In this document: piece after piece, positions 12,817-15,426 of the stretch
How positions within the stretch are numbered: the first letter of the stretch is position 1
Layout: the number at the start of each line of letters is the position of its first letter
Assembly (NCBI GenBank): GCA_964351885.1
Contig: CAYGPP010000094.1
Span: 1-15,426, forward strand
Direction of reading: 5' to 3'
Source: Marinoscillum sp964351885
GTDB lineage: Bacteria > Bacteroidota > Bacteroidia > Cytophagales > Cyclobacteriaceae
DNA: 15,426 nucleotides
Translations under genes and position numbers: made by a program
Notes under the pieces: model-generated
Told to the model about the DNA's origin: nothing
Seen by the model: the letters and a program-made list of their open reading frames with translations, nothing else
Databases searched by the model: none

Positions 12817-15426
12817 AGAGTTTGGTGATCACCTTTTGCCTGTTGTCACTGACTTCACTGTTTGCTCAGGAGAATAACCCCAGTATTACAGCGTCATTTA
12901 CCGATACGCCTGCCCAGGAGGTCTTTCTTGTTTTAGAAAATCAATCCAAGTTTGCGTTCTACTATCAGCAAGAATGGATTGACTCGCTCAAGGTAACTGG
13001 AAATTACACCAATACACCTCTCGAAACGGTGCTTCAAGACGTAGTAAAAGGCACCACCCTCAGTTCAGTTATCTATGGAGGTAGCGTAATTTTCACCAAC
13101 AATGTTTTGATCCAAAAAACGCCAGCCATTGCTAACTCTAGACAAACCTCGAAAGCAGATCAAAGCACTTCTGAGGGCACGGCTAAAGGATTTGTGTTTG
13201 CTAGAGAATATCAAGGACAAACTGACGACAAGTCAGATTTGGAGAACTACGTTTTTAAAATTGGAAAAAGAAACGAGTTGGTAATAGGCGGTACCTCTAC
13301 CATAGCGGGCTACGTTACCGAAAGTGAATCCGGGGACCCTATCACTGGTGCGTTGATCTATACCGAGAATCCCTTAAAAGCTACCACCTCAGATATTGAT
13401 GGGTTCTATTCAATCAGTTTGCCTAACGAAAAGCATCAAGTGCTCATTCAATATGTAGGAATGAAAACCACCCAACGAAATCTCGTGCTATTTTCTAACG
13501 GGAGGTTGGATGTTGAGCTAGATGTAGACGTGATCGCACTTAAGGAAGTAACAATCGAATCTGATCGGGATGTGAATATCAAAAGTGCTCAAATGGGGGT
13601 AAGTCGAATCAATATTGAAGAAGTGAAGACGGTTCCTATCGTGCTCGGTGAGAATGATATCATGAAAGTAGCTACCACAAAAGCAGGAGTACAAACGGTC
13701 GGTGAGGGTGCGGCAGGTTTCAATGTGCGTGGTGGAAAAGCAGACCAAAACTTGATGCTACTCAATGACGCCCCAGTATACAATTCTTCACACTTCTTCG
13801 GATTCTTTTCGGTATTCAATTCGGACGCCATCCAAAGTATGGACTTATTCAAAAGTGGGATTCCCGCTATGTACGGAGGTAGACTTGCCTCAGTGTTTGA
13901 CATTCAGACCAAAAGCGCCAGCAAAGAGGAATTCAAAGGAAGTGGAGGAATCAGCCCCATTACCACTCGCCTGACTTTGGAAATTCCAATAATCAAGGAG
14001 CAGACTAGTCTGTTGGTAGGATTTCGATCGACCTATTCGAATTGGGTACTCTCCAATGTGGACAATGCCAGATTCAAAGACAATCGGGTTTCATTCTATG
14101 ATCTCATCACTAGGATAGATCATCAAATCAATGAAAAGAACTCCATAATTGCCTCCTCCTATTTGAGTAGGGATCAATTTAGGTTGTCATCTGATACTTT
14201 GTTTTCCTTTTCTGATTTTGGTTTTACCAATTTTAATAGTTCTATCAAATGGAAACATGAAATTTCCAATCGCCTGTCATCTACTTTTTCAGGAATTTAT
14301 AGCAGCTATACCTATGATTTGACCTATGATGAATCTGCTCCTAATGCCTTCACTCAAGATTTTGGGCTGAATGAAACAAGCATAAAGGCTGATTTTGAAT
14401 ATTATCCTACTGAAGAACAAAAAATCGCCTTTGGTATCTCCTCAAAGCGCTATAGCATCAACCCTGGTCGAAAACTAGCTCTCGGCAGTGAATCAATCAT
14501 ACTACCAGAGAAAGTGGATCGCGAGCAAGGTTTGGAAAGCGCATTGTACCTATCCGATCAACTGGAATTCAATAAACTCTTGGTTTCAGTGGGGCTCCGC
14601 TATGTAATGTTCCAATCACTCGGAGAACAAACTGTGAATCTCTACGAGCCTGGATCACCAAAAAATAGAGACACACAAATAGACTCCATACAATATGGAA
14701 AAGGTGAAATAGCTAAGACTTATCATGCTCCTGAGTGGCGGTTTTCCGCGAGATATGCGTTGGATAAACTAAGTTCTATCAAGCTTGGTATGAGCCGAAC
14801 GCGTCAGTACATACACACCATGAGCAACTCCGCCTCGCTCTCTCCTACTGATACCTGGCGACTGTCTGGTGAGCACCTGAAACCACAGACCGCTGATGAA
14901 GTTTCAGTCGGTTACTATAGAAATTTTCTTCGCAACACTGTAGAGTTCTCAGTGGAGGGATATTATAAGAAACTTCAGAACCTGGTGGATTTCAAAACAG
15001 GAGCAACTTTCTTGCTGAATAAGAATATTGAGCGAGCAACACTGCAAGGTCCAGGTAAATCTTATGGGGTAGAAGTATCATTGACTAAATCTGGACGACT
15101 CAATGGTTGGATCAATTATGCCTATGCGCGTACATTCATTCAGCTCGATGGCAACTTCCAGGAGGAAAGAGTCAACAACGGAGAGTTCTTTCCTACCAAC
15201 TATGACAAACCGCACACTTTCAATATGGTGGCCAACTACAAACTCACGAGGCGCCTCAGCTTTTCATTGAATACTACTTACAATACTGGAAGACCGGTGA
15301 CTATACCTGTAGCTGCTTTTACTTACAAAGGCGCACAAAACATTCATTTCTCTGATCGAAACGATTTTAGAATTCCGGATTACTTCCGAGTTGATCTGGG
15401 TATTAACCTAGAAGGAAATCATAGAA
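12813..15426 (+). CDS. TonB-dependent receptor with STN and carboxypeptidase-like domains (3' end outside window)
   Basis: The plus frame is open from the ATG at 12813 to the window end, giving 871 residues with no stop. A signal peptide (VITFCLLSLTSLFAQ) is followed by an STN domain at about 25-97 (ENQSKFAFYYQQEWIDSLKV), a linker, a carboxypeptidase-like regulatory domain at about 164-245 (IAGYVTESESGDPITGALIY, TSDIDGFYSISLP), and a plug at about 262-370 (FNVRGGKADQNLMLLNDA, then HFFGFFSVFN and PAMYGGRLASVFDI). The rest is beta-barrel. The protein imports a ligand across the outer membrane using TonB energy. In Bacteroidota this STN-bearing subfamily is often followed by a DUF4249 lipoprotein, which would lie beyond the window (expectation). 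STN receptors can also signal to FecR-type anti-sigma factors, but no FecR or sigma gene is seen here. The ligand is unknown. Confidence 0.93.
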   Translation, partial: MKSLVITFCLLSLTSLFAQENNPSITASFTDTPAQEVFLVLENQSKFAFYYQQEWIDSLKVTGNYTNTPLETVLQDVVKGTTLSSVIYGGSVIFTNNVLIQKTPAIANSRQTSKADQSTSEGTAKGFVFAREYQGQTDDKSDLENYVFKIGKRNELVIGGTSTIAGYVTESESGDPITGALIYTENPLKATTSDIDGFYSISLPNEKHQVLIQYVGMKTTQRNLVLFSNGRLDVELDVDVIALKEVTIESDRDVNIKSAQMGVSRINIEEVKTVPIVLGENDIMKVATTKAGVQTVGEGAAGFNVRGGKADQNLMLLNDAPVYNSSHFFGFFSVFNSDAIQSMDLFKSGIPAMYGGRLASVFDIQTKSASKEEFKGSGGISPITTRLTLEIPIIKEQTSLLVGFRSTYSNWVLSNVDNARFKDNRVSFYDLITRIDHQINEKNSIIASSYLSRDQFRLSSDTLFSFSDFGFTNFNSSIKWKHEISNRLSSTFSGIYSSYTYDLTYDESAPNAFTQDFGLNETSIKADFEYYPTEEQKIAFGISSKRYSINPGRKLALGSESIILPEKVDREQGLESALYLSDQLEFNKLLVSVGLRYVMFQSLGEQTVNLYEPGSPKNRDTQIDSIQYGKGEIAKTYHAPEWRFSARYALDKLSSIKLGMSRTRQYIHTMSNSASLSPTDTWRLSGEHLKPQTADEVSVGYYRNFLRNTVEFSVEGYYKKLQNLVDFKTGATFLLNKNIERATLQGPGKSYGVEVSLTKSGRLNGWINYAYARTFIQLDGNFQEERVNNGEFFPTNYDKPHTFNMVANYKLTRRLSFSLNTTYNTGRPVTIPVAAFTYKGAQNIHFSDRNDFRIPDYFRVDLGINLEGNHR

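Noticed and set aside
13589..13903. Minus-strand open frame of 104 codons inside the TonB receptor
   Set aside because: It is antisense to the conserved plug domain and has no supporting features.

Overview
The window looks like a chromosomal stretch from a Bacteroidota bacterium, probably of the Cytophagales type (inference). The reasons are an AT-leaning sequence, a TonB-dependent receptor with an N-terminal STN domain and a carboxypeptidase-like domain, a DUF2911 protein, a DUF885 lipoprotein, a TPR protein with the architecture of Bacteroidota sensor kinases, and almost no Shine-Dalgarno signals. I see no rRNA, tRNA, CRISPR array, phage gene or insertion sequence. No gene-free stretch exceeds about 215 bp.

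Layout. (1) 1-1188, minus: N-terminal part of a secreted or anchored TPR sensor protein, cut by the window edge. (2) 3016-1331, minus: two-gene unit of a membrane-anchored DUF2911 protein and a membrane-anchored amidohydrolase. (3) 4992-3220, minus: DUF885 lipoprotein peptidase. (4) 5715-5170, minus: secreted ankyrin-repeat protein. (5) 6245-5928, minus: single-domain rhodanese, divergent from metZ at 6320-7495, plus: a small sulfur-metabolism pair. (6) 11636-7554, minus: a tightly packed five-gene operon of an outer-membrane-type protein, a small Cys-motif lipoprotein, TRAP small permease (DctQ), an unrecognised six-helix membrane protein and TRAP large permease (DctM). Three junctions are TAATG overlaps and the fourth is a 3-nt gap with a TTG start. 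No DctP-type substrate-binding protein is visible. (7) 11918-15426, plus: a secreted protein of unknown function translationally coupled (ATGA) to a TonB-dependent receptor that runs off the window.

The deposited sequence carries an assembly artefact. A run of exactly 100 N (12329-12428) is flanked by two identical 55-bp copies. Collapsing the gap and one copy restores one open frame of 247 residues, so the locus is one intact gene.

Three similar hairpins (near 3160-3189, 5037-5062 and 5880-5905), each downstream of a minus-strand gene, form a recurring Rho-independent terminator family. Two have a GAAA loop, and paired bases covary between copies. The best candidate for something undescribed is the TRAP operon, with its extra membrane protein between DctQ and DctM and its envelope partners in place of DctP.
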